Part shown: in pieces, positions 34,989-43,191 of the stretch | How the letters are laid out: every line of letters starts with the position of its first letter | Numbering within the stretch: the stretch's first letter is position 1 | From: Amycolatopsis vastitatis | Lineage (GTDB): Bacteria; Actinomycetota; Actinomycetes; Mycobacteriales; Pseudonocardiaceae | Direction: 5' to 3' | Assembly (NCBI RefSeq): GCF_002234595.1 | Contig: NZ_NMUL01000028.1 | Span: 1-64,000, forward strand | DNA length: 64,000 nucleotides | Program-made: the position numbers and the translations under genes | Notes under the pieces: generated by a model | Told to the model about the DNA's origin: nothing | Databases searched by the model: none | Seen by the model: the letters and a program-made list of their open reading frames with translations, nothing else

Positions 34989-35939
34989 ATGACTCTTTCT
35001 CGTGCCGTGCAAGCGGGAGTGTTGCTCGCGAGCGTCGCCGTGCTGGTGACGGCTTGTGGTGGCGGTCCGGACGGCGCGGGCGGGACGTCGCAGGCCGCCG
35101 GCGCGCCCGCGTCGGGCATCCCGGACACCGCGGCCATCGTCCAGGGCGTGCAGAAGGACACCCAGCTCAACGCGGCCCTGCCGGACAACGTCAAGCAGGC
35201 GGGCCTGCACCTGGCCTCGAACCTGCAGTCCGCGCCCAACAACTTCTACGCCGCCGACGGCAAGACCCCGATCGGCTACGAGGTCGACCTCGCCAAGGCG
35301 ATCGCCGCCAAGCTCGGCGTCCCCGTCACCCACCAGGACATGGCGTTCGGCTCGCTCATCACCAGCCTCCAGTCCGGCCGCATCGACCTGACCATGGCCG
35401 GGATGAACGACACGAAGGCGCGCCAGGCCCAGATCGACTTCGTCGACTACTTCACCTCGGGCATCACGATCATGATCCGCAAGGGCAACCCGGACGGCAT
35501 CACCGGACCGGACACGCTCTGCGGCAAGAACGTCGCCGTCGTGCAGGGCACCAGCCACCAGAAGTTCGCCGCCGAGCAGAGCACCAAGTGCACGCAGGCC
35601 GGCAAGCCCGCCGTCAACGTCACCGCGACCGACAGCGACAACCAGAACCAGAACCAGCTGCGCACCGGCCGCGTGCAGGCGATCCTCAACGACCTCCCCA
35701 GCGCCGTCTACATCTCGCGGACGGCCGGTGACGGCAAGTTCTTCGAGGTCGTCCCCGGTGAGCCGATCGACGGCGGCCCGTACGGCATCGGCGTAAACAA
35801 GGCCAACACTGCGCTGCGGGACTCGGTGCAGAAGGCGCTGCAGGCCCTGATCGCCGACGGCACCTACGGCAAGATCCTGCAGGCCTGGGGCGTCGAGCAG
35901 GGCGCCATCGAAAAGGCGGCCATCAATGGCGGCTCCTGA
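34989..35939 (+). CDS. Polar amino-acid ABC transporter, substrate-binding lipoprotein
   Basis: Family 3 solute-binding lipoprotein of 316 aa. The lipobox LVTAC places the lipidated Cys at 23. The core has the family motif IGYEVDLAKAIAAKLGV and MAFGSLITSLQSGRIDLTMAGM, and the GIGVNKANTALRDSV end. It captures a polar amino acid or related compound outside the membrane. ATG 34989 has GGAGG upstream. It overlaps the permease by 14 bp and starts a four-gene operon ending with an aminotransferase-regulator fusion, which suggests import and transamination of the same ligand. Confidence 0.92.
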   Translation: MTLSRAVQAGVLLASVAVLVTACGGGPDGAGGTSQAAGAPASGIPDTAAIVQGVQKDTQLNAALPDNVKQAGLHLASNLQSAPNNFYAADGKTPIGYEVDLAKAIAAKLGVPVTHQDMAFGSLITSLQSGRIDLTMAGMNDTKARQAQIDFVDYFTSGITIMIRKGNPDGITGPDTLCGKNVAVVQGTSHQKFAAEQSTKCTQAGKPAVNVTATDSDNQNQNQLRTGRVQAILNDLPSAVYISRTAGDGKFFEVVPGEPIDGGPYGIGVNKANTALRDSVQKALQALIADGTYGKILQAWGVEQGAIEKAAINGGS

Positions 35940-36804
35940 GCCACTTCCCATCGTCCGGCTGAGGCACTGGGGCCGCTGGGTCGCCGCCGCGATCATCATC
36001 GCGCTGCTCGTCCTGCTGGGCATCGCCCTGGGCAACGCCCAGATCGAGTGGAACCAGGTCCCCGGCTTCGTCTTCTACCGCATCATGGCGACGGGCCTGC
36101 TCAACACGGTCATCCTCGCCGTGCTGTCCCAGGCCGTCGCGATCGTGCTCGGCATCGTCATCGCCCTGCTGCGCCGCAGCGCCAACCCGGTCGCCCGGTG
36201 GTTCGCCGCCGGCTACATCTGGATCTTCCGCGGCTTGCCCGTGCTGCTGCAGATCCTGCTCTGGTACAACCTGGCGCTCGTCTTCCCGGTGATCGACATC
36301 CCGTTTCTCGTCCACGAGCAGACGAACGTGCTGATCAGCGCGTTCACCGCGGCCTTCCTGGGCCTGGCGCTCAACGAAAGCGCGTACATGGCCGAGATCG
36401 TCCGTGCGGGACTGAACAGTGTCGACAGTGGACAGACCGAGGCGGCGAAGTCGATCGGCATGACGCCGGCGGCGACGCTGCGCCGGGTCGTGCTGCCGCA
36501 GGCCATGCGCGTGATCATCCCGCCCACCGGCAACGACTTCATCAACATGCTCAAGGGCACGTCGATGGCGTCGGTGATCGGCGTGACCGAGCTGATCCAC
36601 GCGGCCAACAACATCTCGTCCAACAACCTGCTGGTCATGGAGACGCTGCTGGCCGCGGCCGTCTGGTACATGGTCGTGGTGACCGTCGCCGGCGTCGGCC
36701 AGCACTACCTGGAACGCTCGTTCGGTCAAGCCGATCGCGGGCCGCTGGCCCGCGCGGGCAAGGCGTTGCGCGGCGTGCCGCTGGTGAGGAGCGCCCGTGT
36801 CTGA
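35926..36804 (+). CDS. Polar amino-acid ABC transporter, permease
   Basis: Membrane permease of 292 aa of the HisM/GlnP type. About five to six helices are visible, and the EAA loop reads EAAKSIGMTPAATLRRVVLPQAMRVIIPPTGN. The single permease probably works as a homodimer. ATG 35926 is inside the end of the binding-protein gene (14-bp overlap), and the last bases overlap the ATPase gene by 8 bp. Confidence 0.92.
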   Translation: MAAPEPLPIVRLRHWGRWVAAAIIIALLVLLGIALGNAQIEWNQVPGFVFYRIMATGLLNTVILAVLSQAVAIVLGIVIALLRRSANPVARWFAAGYIWIFRGLPVLLQILLWYNLALVFPVIDIPFLVHEQTNVLISAFTAAFLGLALNESAYMAEIVRAGLNSVDSGQTEAAKSIGMTPAATLRRVVLPQAMRVIIPPTGNDFINMLKGTSMASVIGVTELIHAANNISSNNLLVMETLLAAAVWYMVVVTVAGVGQHYLERSFGQADRGPLARAGKALRGVPLVRSARV

Positions 36805-37564
36805 GCCACTGCTGCGCGCCGTCGGCGTTCGGAAGTCTTACGGTCACACGGAAGTCCTCGGCGGGATCGACCTCGAAGTCCACAAGGGACAGGTCGTCTG
36901 CCTGCTCGGCCCGTCAGGCGCGGGGAAGAGCACGTTCCTGCGCTGCATCAACCACCTGGAGACGATCGACGCCGGCCAGATCTGGGTCGACGGCGAGCCG
37001 ATCGGCTTCCGGCAACGCGGCGGGAAGCTGTACGAGCTGCGCGAACGCGACGTCGCCCGCCAGCGCCGTGACATCGGGATGGTGTTCCAGCGGTTCAACC
37101 TCTTCGCGCACCGGACGGCCCTGGAAAACGTCGTCGAAGGGCCGATCCGGGTCTTGGGCCTCAAACCGGACGAAGCCCGCAAGCAAGGACTGGCGCTGCT
37201 CGACCGCGTCGGCCTCGCGCACCGCGCCAACGCCTACCCGGCGCAGCTGTCCGGCGGGCAGCAGCAGCGCGTCGCGATCGCCCGGTCGCTGGCGATGAAG
37301 CCGAAGCTGATGCTGTTCGACGAGCCGACGTCCGCGCTCGACCCGGAGCTGGTCGGCGAGGTCCTCGAGGTCATGAGTACGTTGGCAGGGGAGGGGATGA
37401 CGATGGTCGTCGTGACGCACGAGATGAGCTTCGCCGCGGAGGCCGCCGACGAGGTGGTGTTCCTGGCCGACGGCGCCGTCGTCGAGACCGGCCCGCCCGC
37501 CGAAGTATTGAGCGCGCCGAAGCACGAACGCACCCGGCAGTTCCTGGCGAGGATCCTCGCGTGA
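36797..37564 (+). CDS. Polar amino-acid ABC transporter, ATPase
   Basis: ABC ATPase of 255 aa of the HisP/GlnQ class. Walker A GPSGAGKST (38-46), signature LSGGQQQR, Walker B LMLFDEPTSALD and H-loop VVTHEMSF are intact. A short insertion (GFRQRGGKLYELRERDVARQRR) follows the first strands, as in HisP. GTG 36797 overlaps the permease by 8 bp, and the stop overlaps the fused aminotransferase-regulator gene (GTGA). Confidence 0.93.
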   Translation: MSEPLLRAVGVRKSYGHTEVLGGIDLEVHKGQVVCLLGPSGAGKSTFLRCINHLETIDAGQIWVDGEPIGFRQRGGKLYELRERDVARQRRDIGMVFQRFNLFAHRTALENVVEGPIRVLGLKPDEARKQGLALLDRVGLAHRANAYPAQLSGGQQQRVAIARSLAMKPKLMLFDEPTSALDPELVGEVLEVMSTLAGEGMTMVVVTHEMSFAAEAADEVVFLADGAVVETGPPAEVLSAPKHERTRQFLARILA

Positions 37565-39282
37565 CGCGGATTTCGCCCCGGTACCTGCTCCAGTTCGACG
37601 AGCCCGCCGGCTACCTCGACTTCGCCCGCTTCGGCCCGCCGTCGCACGCGGTCCTCGACACGACGGCCGCGCTGCTCCACCGGGCCACCACGGCCGGTCC
37701 GTCCACTGTGGACGAGCTGATGCGGCAGGAGGTCCGGGCCAAGGCCGCCGCGGCCCGGCTGTCCGGTTCGGACACCGACCACACCGTGCTGCTCCCGCAC
37801 ACCAGCCTCGGCCTCTTCCAGGCCGCGTTCCACAGCACCGGCGAGGTCCTGGTGTCGGCGGCGGAGTTCCCGGCCAACACCTACCCGTGGGCCAGGGCCG
37901 AGCAGGCCGGGCGCCTGCGTGTCCGGCGCCTGACCAGCGGTTACGTGACACCTGAGCGGGTGGCGGAGGCGTTGACGCCGGAGATCACCACGGTCAGCGT
38001 CAGCGCCGTCGACTTCCGCACCGGCTACCGGGCCGACCTGGCGGCGTTGCGCGAGGTCGTCGGTGACCGGCTGCTGGTCGTCGACGGGATCCAGGGCTTC
38101 GGCGTCGTCGATGAGCCATGGGAGGTCGCCGACGTCCTGGTCGCCGGCGGCCAGAAGTGGCTGCGCGCGGGCTGGGGGACCGGCTTCGCCGTGCTGTCCG
38201 ACCGCGCTCTGGACCGGATGGATCCCGTGCTCTCGGGCTGGACCGGCGCGCGCGACCCCGGCCTGTTCGACGACGAGATCCACCCGCCGGACGCCACCGC
38301 CCAGTCCTGGTCGCTCTCCAACCTCAGCCCCATCACGTCCGGCGCCTTCGCCGAGGCACTGGAACTGGTCGAGGAGGCCGGGGTCGGCGCCATCGCGGCG
38401 CGGATCGCCGAGCGCCTCGGCGCGTTCGAAGAGGTGCTGGCCGCCTGTGGCGCGGAGGTCGTCTCGGCGGTGGACCGCCGGGCCGGGATCCTGGCGTTCA
38501 CCCTGCCCGGCCACCCCGCCGAGCAGGTCGGCGCGGCGTTGACGAACGCGGGGATCGCGGCGACCGTGCGGCCCGAGCACGTCCGGCTCTCGCCGCACGC
38601 GTCGACCGCCGAGACGACTTGCGCGGAGCTGCTCCGGGAAGCGCTGGAAACGTTGACCGCGCCCCGGGAGCCGCTGGTCGTCCCGGCCGCGGGGGCGACG
38701 ACGCACGAGGTGCTCACGGCGCTGGTCCCGGCGATCCCGGGGCTGGCCGCGATGCTCGGACCGGGCAACGAGGTGCTGCTGCACGACCTGAGCCGGCTGC
38801 CGGATTCGATCGTCGCCATCGCGGGCGACCTGACCGGCCGCAGCGTCGGCGGGCCGATGACCGACCTGCTGCTCGGCCTGGTCCGCCGCGGCACCACCCA
38901 GGACCTGACGAACTACCGCACGCACGGCCCCGACGGCCGCCCGATCCGCTCGTCGACGCTGTTCCTGCGGGACGCCGACGGGGTGGCGGTCGGCTGCCTG
39001 TGCGTCAACAGCGTCGACGCGGCCGCGCCCGCGGGCGGCAACGGGGAGCCGGAGACTTTCCCACCGGACGTCGACAGCCTGCAACGGTTCCTCGTCGACC
39101 GGGCGGTCGCGAAGGCGGGGATTCCGGTGGACCTGATGAAGAAACGGCACAAGGCCGCTGTGGTGCGGGAACTCGACGAGGCCGGTTATTTCCTCATCAA
39201 GGACGCGGTCGACCACCTGGCCGGGCGGCTCGACGTCACCCGGTACACGATCTACAACTACCTCAACGAAATCCGCGCCTGA
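37561..39282 (+). CDS. Class V aminotransferase fused to YheO/DauR-type regulator
   Basis: Two-part protein of 573 aa. Residues 1-365 are a fold-type I PLP enzyme of the class V aminotransferase group: D175 in VVDGIQGFG and the Schiff-base K199 in GGQKWLRAGWG. Residues about 375-573 are a YheO-like PAS domain (GPGNEVLLHDLSRLPDSIVAIAGDLTGRSVGGPMTD) followed by a DauR-type HTH (FLIKDAVDHLAGRLDVTRYTIYNYL). DauR controls D-arginine use in Pseudomonas. GTG 37561 overlaps the ABC ATPase stop. Inference: an enzyme that senses its own amino-acid substrate and controls the transporter operon. Confidence 0.87.
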   Translation: MTRISPRYLLQFDEPAGYLDFARFGPPSHAVLDTTAALLHRATTAGPSTVDELMRQEVRAKAAAARLSGSDTDHTVLLPHTSLGLFQAAFHSTGEVLVSAAEFPANTYPWARAEQAGRLRVRRLTSGYVTPERVAEALTPEITTVSVSAVDFRTGYRADLAALREVVGDRLLVVDGIQGFGVVDEPWEVADVLVAGGQKWLRAGWGTGFAVLSDRALDRMDPVLSGWTGARDPGLFDDEIHPPDATAQSWSLSNLSPITSGAFAEALELVEEAGVGAIAARIAERLGAFEEVLAACGAEVVSAVDRRAGILAFTLPGHPAEQVGAALTNAGIAATVRPEHVRLSPHASTAETTCAELLREALETLTAPREPLVVPAAGATTHEVLTALVPAIPGLAAMLGPGNEVLLHDLSRLPDSIVAIAGDLTGRSVGGPMTDLLLGLVRRGTTQDLTNYRTHGPDGRPIRSSTLFLRDADGVAVGCLCVNSVDAAAPAGGNGEPETFPPDVDSLQRFLVDRAVAKAGIPVDLMKKRHKAAVVRELDEAGYFLIKDAVDHLAGRLDVTRYTIYNYLNEIRA

Positions 39283-39335
39283 CGCTGCCCGAACGGACCT
39301 TGCCCGTGCGGCCGTTCGGGCGCACGATGGCGCAC

Positions 39336-39716
39336 ATGAGTGAACCGGACACGCACCGGGCCCTGGTGCGGCTCGAAGCGGACGGCGAGGCGGACGCCGA
39401 AGAGTTCGACCTGCTCGCCCGGCGGCTGCGTGCCGAGCTGGGCGGGCTGGACGTCGACCTGCTGCCGGTCCCGGGCGAGCTTCCGGCGGGAGCGAAGGCC
39501 GCGGACCCGGTGACGATCGGCTCGCTCATGGTGGCGTTCAGCGCGGCGGGCGGGGTGTTCCCGGGGCTCGTCGAGACCCTGCGCGAATGGCTCGGCAGGC
39601 AGGGCGGCAAGCACAAGATCAAGGTGACCATCGACGGCGACACCGTCGAACTGGAACGGGCGACCTCGGCCGAGCGGCAGCAGCTGATCGAGGCCTTCGT
39701 CCACCGGCATGGCTAG
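39336..39716 (+). CDS. EACC1-like effector-associated protein
   Basis: Small protein of 126 aa with the plan of the 'effector-associated constant component 1' (EACC1) domain: an N-terminal beta-rich part (HRALVRLEADGEADAEEFDLLARRLRAELGGLDVDLLPV), a Gly-rich hydrophobic helix (PVTIGSLMVAFSAAGGVFPGLVETLREWL) and a C-terminal strand pair with KIKVTIDGDTVELERAT. EACC1 proteins accompany caspases and other effectors in predicted actinobacterial conflict systems. ATG 39336 is chosen; ATG 39327 is also in frame. It overlaps the caspase gene by 8 bp, strong evidence they work together. Confidence 0.75.
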   Translation: MSEPDTHRALVRLEADGEADAEEFDLLARRLRAELGGLDVDLLPVPGELPAGAKAADPVTIGSLMVAFSAAGGVFPGLVETLREWLGRQGGKHKIKVTIDGDTVELERATSAERQQLIEAFVHRHG

Positions 39717-41187
39717 CCGGCACGCACTGCTGATCGCGACGGAGTCGGACACCGACCCGGCGCTGCGCCGCTTGACCGCCCCGGGCGCCGACGCGCGGGA
39801 GCTGGCCGCGGTGCTGAGTGACCCGTCGGTGGCGGGGTTCGAAGTGACGACGCTGATCGACGAGCCGCACCACGTGGTGGGGGAGGCGATCGGGGAGTTC
39901 TACCGCGGCCGCCGTCGCGACGAGCTGACGTTGCTGTACTTCACCGGCCACGGCGTCAAGGACGACGACGGGAGCCTCTACCTGGCGATGGCCAACACGC
40001 GCCGGCACAGCCTGATGTTCACGGCGCTGGCGGCGGAGCTGGTCGACCGCGCGATGGCCGGCTGCGCGTCCCGGCAGAAGGTGCTGGTGCTGGACTGCTG
40101 TTACAGCGGGGCGTTCCCCGCGGGAAAGCTGGCGAAGGCGGGCACGGACGTGCACACGCTGGAGCGGTTCCAGGGACGCGGGCGCGCGGTGCTGACGGCC
40201 TCGGACGCGACGCAGTACTCGTTCGAAGGCGAGGCGGTGGTGGGCTCGGCGGCGCGTTCGGTGTTCACGCGTCACCTGGTGGCGGGCCTGCGGGACGGCA
40301 GCGCCGACCTGGACGGCGACGGCGACGTCACGGTGGACGAGCTGTACAGCTACGTCCACGAGCGGGTGGTGGCGGAGATGCCCCGCCAGCGGCCGAAGCA
40401 CCAGTCCGATGTGGAGGGTCGGATCGTGCTGGCCCGCAATCCCCGGTGGACGTTGCCGGAGTACCTCCGGCACGGACTGGCGAGCCCGATCGCCGACGAC
40501 CGGCTGACGGCACTGGAAGGACTGCGGCGGCTGCACCGGGTGGGAAACGACCTGGTGCGGGAGCGAACGGCGGCGGAGATCAGACGCCTGGTGGACGACG
40601 ACAGCCGACGGGTCTCGGCAGCCGCGGAGGCCTGGGCGGCGGAGACCGACAGCGCGACCGCCGAGCCGGTGGAGATGGGCGGGCCGGTGCCGGTGCCGGT
40701 GGCTGAGGCGCAGGAGCCCGTGCCGGTGGAGGCCGGAGAGCGCGTGCCGGTCGCGGCGGCCGGGCCGGTGTCAGTGGAGGCGGACGAGTCGGTGCCGGTG
40801 GACACGGACCGGCCGGTACCGGCCGGTGAGGCGGAAGCCCCGGTCGAACCGGATCCGTCTGCGTCGGCTCGCGCGCCCGCGGTCGCAGCGGCCCCCGTGG
40901 TCAAGCCGCGCCCGCCCGTGGCTCGCGGCGGCCCCAAGGTGGCTGCTCCCGCCTCTGCCAGGCCGGGTCCGCCGGGGCGAGTTCTCCCGGACGTGACCGG
41001 GCAAACGCCGTTTTTCCTGACCGCGGAGGGCAATTTCCTGATCGCGGGGCTTCTGCTCGTCTTGGCTGTCATCGTGCTCGGGGTGACCCGGGGTCAGGCG
41101 GTCGCCGGCCTCATGGTGCCGATCTCGCTGATCTTCTGGTTCTTCGTCGGCAAAGGGGTCTTCCGCTTGCGCCGGCAGCGGAAGTGA
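39709..41187 (+). CDS. Membrane-anchored caspase-like protease
   Basis: Caspase-fold (peptidase C14) protein of 492 aa. The protease domain (about 1-250) has catalytic His in YFTGHG (H81) and Cys in LDCCYSG (C131). A DGDGDVTVDELYSYV segment that could bind Ca2+ lies near its end. A helical HEAT-like part (about 255-310), a low-complexity linker of VPV/EAP repeats (about 320-410) and two C-terminal membrane helices (FLIAGLLLVLAVIVLGV and AVAGLMVPISLIFWFFV) follow. The start overlaps the EACC1 gene by 8 bp. Inference: an effector whose cytosolic protease is tethered to the membrane. Confidence 0.85.
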   Translation: MASRHALLIATESDTDPALRRLTAPGADARELAAVLSDPSVAGFEVTTLIDEPHHVVGEAIGEFYRGRRRDELTLLYFTGHGVKDDDGSLYLAMANTRRHSLMFTALAAELVDRAMAGCASRQKVLVLDCCYSGAFPAGKLAKAGTDVHTLERFQGRGRAVLTASDATQYSFEGEAVVGSAARSVFTRHLVAGLRDGSADLDGDGDVTVDELYSYVHERVVAEMPRQRPKHQSDVEGRIVLARNPRWTLPEYLRHGLASPIADDRLTALEGLRRLHRVGNDLVRERTAAEIRRLVDDDSRRVSAAAEAWAAETDSATAEPVEMGGPVPVPVAEAQEPVPVEAGERVPVAAAGPVSVEADESVPVDTDRPVPAGEAEAPVEPDPSASARAPAVAAAPVVKPRPPVARGGPKVAAPASARPGPPGRVLPDVTGQTPFFLTAEGNFLIAGLLLVLAVIVLGVTRGQAVAGLMVPISLIFWFFVGKGVFRLRRQRK

Positions 41188-41304
41188 CCGGTTTCCACCT
41201 TTCGTAGGGCATTCCGGTCCACCACGCCGGTTTGCCGTCCCCGCGAAGTCCGCGCGGGGCTAGGGTTCACCCCGCTCGATGCCGAGCCGAAAGGGGAGAA
41301 AACA

Positions 41305-42876
41305 GTGAGACGTGCCGTTCTCGCCGCGGTGGCCGCCGCCGCGGTGGCGTCCGCGCTCGTGGCCGCGCCGGCCGCGACCGCGGCGCCCGCACCGGCTGCC
41401 GGGACGATCGCCTGGGGGCCGTGCACCAACCCCACGCTGGTCGCCGCCGGCGCCGAATGCGGGTACCTCGGGGTTCCGCTCGACTACCGCAAGCCGGCCG
41501 GTGAGCAGGTCCAGCTCGCCGTCAGCCGCGTCAAGCACAAGGTCCCGGACGCGCAGTACCAGGGCGTCATGCTGACCAACCCGGGCGGCCCCGGCGGCTC
41601 CGGGCTGCTGCTGGCCACCCGCGGCCCGCGCGTGCCCAACCACGCCGGTGACGCCTACGACTGGGTCGGCTTCGACCCGCGCGGCGTCGGGGACAGCAAG
41701 CCCGCGCTGAGCTGCGACCCGAACTACATGGACTACAACCGGCCGCAGTACGTGCCGTTCACCCCGCAGCTGGAGCGGACCTGGCTCGACCGGTCCAAGG
41801 GCTACGCCGAGGCGTGCGCGAAGAACAACCCGCGCGCCCTGCTGGAGAACATGAAGACGACCGACACGGTCAAGGACATGGACTCCATCCGCCAGGCGCT
41901 GGGCCAGAAGCAGCTGAACTTCTACGGCTACTCCTACGGCACCTACCTCGGCCAGGTCTACGGCACGCTGTTCCCGCGGAACGTGCGCCGGATGGTCCTC
42001 GACTCGACGGTCGACCCGCGTGGCGTCTGGTACGGCGACAACCTCAACCAGGACGTCGCCTTCGACAAGAACATCCTGATCTGGTTCGGCTGGGTCGCCC
42101 AGCACGACGACGTCTACCACCTCGGCAAGACGCAGGCCGCGGTGCAGCGCGTGGTCAACGAGCAGCTGCTCAAGGCGTCCTTCAACCCGGCCGGCGGCGT
42201 GATCGGGCCGGACGAGATCATCGACGTCATCCAGCAGGCGAGCTACTACCAGCTGCGGTGGACGCTGCTGGGCGACGCGCTCTCCCGGTTCGTCAACAAG
42301 GGTGACTGGCAGAACTGGAAGACGCTGTTCGAGGCCTTCGGCGGCCGCGGCGACGACAACGGCTACGCCGTGTACCTCGCCGTGCAGTGCACCGACGTCC
42401 AGTGGCCGCAGAGCTGGAACCAGTGGAGGCGCGACAACTGGCAGACCTTCGCCAAGGCGCCGTACTTCACCTGGCAGAACGCGTGGTTCAACGCGCCCTG
42501 CCTGTACTGGCCGGCGAAGGCGGGCAAGCCGACGAAGGTCGACGGCCGGGGCGTGCAGAGCGTCCTGATGATCGACGAGACGCTCGACGCGGCCACGCCG
42601 TACGAAGGCAGCCTCGAGGTCCGCAGCCGCTTCCCGGGCGCCTCGCTGATCGCGGAGCCCGGCGGTACCAGCCACGCGATCACCCCGCGCGGCAACGCGT
42701 GCGTCGACAACAAGATCGCCGACTACCTGGCGACGGGCGCGCTGCCGGCCCGCAAGCCGGGCCGCACGGCCGACGTCGAGTGCGCGCCGCTGCCACAGCC
42801 GACGCCCCCGGCGCCGACGGCGGCCGCGGCCCACGCGGACACCCAGGGCCTCGCCTCCGGCCGGTTCGCCGGCTGA
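41305..42876 (+). CDS. Secreted alpha/beta hydrolase, tripeptidyl aminopeptidase type
   Basis: Exported protease of 523 aa related to Streptomyces SlpD/SlpE and tripeptidyl aminopeptidases. Signal peptide MRRAVLAAVAAAAVASALVAAPAATAA, oxyanion NPGGPGGSG (92-100), nucleophile S210 in GYSYG, and a C-terminal part with the likely Asp in MIDETLDAATPYEG and His in GGTSHAI. It likely trims tripeptides or hydrophobic N-termini of extracellular peptides. GTG 41305 is preceded by AAAGGGGAGAAAACA. Monocistronic, with a strong terminator after it. Confidence 0.9.
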   Translation: MRRAVLAAVAAAAVASALVAAPAATAAPAPAAGTIAWGPCTNPTLVAAGAECGYLGVPLDYRKPAGEQVQLAVSRVKHKVPDAQYQGVMLTNPGGPGGSGLLLATRGPRVPNHAGDAYDWVGFDPRGVGDSKPALSCDPNYMDYNRPQYVPFTPQLERTWLDRSKGYAEACAKNNPRALLENMKTTDTVKDMDSIRQALGQKQLNFYGYSYGTYLGQVYGTLFPRNVRRMVLDSTVDPRGVWYGDNLNQDVAFDKNILIWFGWVAQHDDVYHLGKTQAAVQRVVNEQLLKASFNPAGGVIGPDEIIDVIQQASYYQLRWTLLGDALSRFVNKGDWQNWKTLFEAFGGRGDDNGYAVYLAVQCTDVQWPQSWNQWRRDNWQTFAKAPYFTWQNAWFNAPCLYWPAKAGKPTKVDGRGVQSVLMIDETLDAATPYEGSLEVRSRFPGASLIAEPGGTSHAITPRGNACVDNKIADYLATGALPARKPGRTADVECAPLPQPTPPAPTAAAAHADTQGLASGRFAG

Positions 42877-42897
42877 CCTGCGGAAACCCGCTCAGAG

Positions 42898-42930
42898 CGG
42901 GGTGTCGGGCACCAGCCCGGCACCCCGTTT
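42898..42930 (+). terminator. Intrinsic terminator after the hydrolase
   Basis: A 13-bp stem (42898-42910 with 42915-42927, one G-T wobble) with the loop ACCA is followed by TTT. It is 22 bp after the hydrolase stop codon. Confidence 0.75.
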
Positions 42931-42946
42931 CGCGTCTGGTCACCTC

Positions 42947-43089
42947 AAGCGCCCCAATGTGGCGTTCGGTGCGTCCAACGCACCGAACGCCACATTGGGT
43001 GCTCCTCCCATGCCCCCACCACCGCCCTCAGCGGAGGCGCTTCGCGCCGCAGAGTCATTCAGCGCAACCAACGCCACATTGGGGCGCTT
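42947..43089. repeat. Dispersed-type hairpin repeat, ACGCCACATTGGG
   Basis: Three copies of a short unit in a gene-free spacer of 315 bp (42877-43191). The first two form a near-perfect hairpin (42953-42974 with 42978-42999, 22-bp arms, 3-nt loop). The third, AACGCCACATTGGGGCGCTT (43070-43089), is the exact reverse complement of 42947-42966. The pattern of inverted copies suggests a mobile or replicating intergenic element family; such units are dispersed in Amycolatopsis-type genomes (from memory, not checked). Confidence 0.7.
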
Positions 43090-43128
43090 CGTGCTCTCCG
43101 ACACCGTGGGCTTTGAATCCAAGCGAGG

Positions 43129-43170
43129 TTTGTGTTACAAAGTTCCCCAGCGACTTTGCGATGCAAAGTC
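43129..43170. promoter_or_regulatory. Two operator-like palindromes before the ABC-2 exporter
   Basis: TTTGTGTTACAAA (43129-43141) and GACTTTGCGATGCAAAGTC (43152-43170, 8-bp perfect arms) lie just upstream of the ribosome site of the exporter operon. Both contain ACAAAG/CTTTG-type half sites. The winged-helix gene at 45497 is the natural candidate binder. Confidence 0.6.
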
Positions 43171-43191
43171 CACGAACGGAAGGGAGGCGCC

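Noticed and set aside
41239..41259. CCCCGCG/CGCGGGG hairpin before the secreted hydrolase
   Set aside because: Stem of only 7 bp, no T-tract; can arise by chance at this GC content.
42947..43089. Repeat trio considered as a CRISPR-like array
   Set aside because: Only three units, in mixed orientation, without regular spacers and no cas genes nearby.
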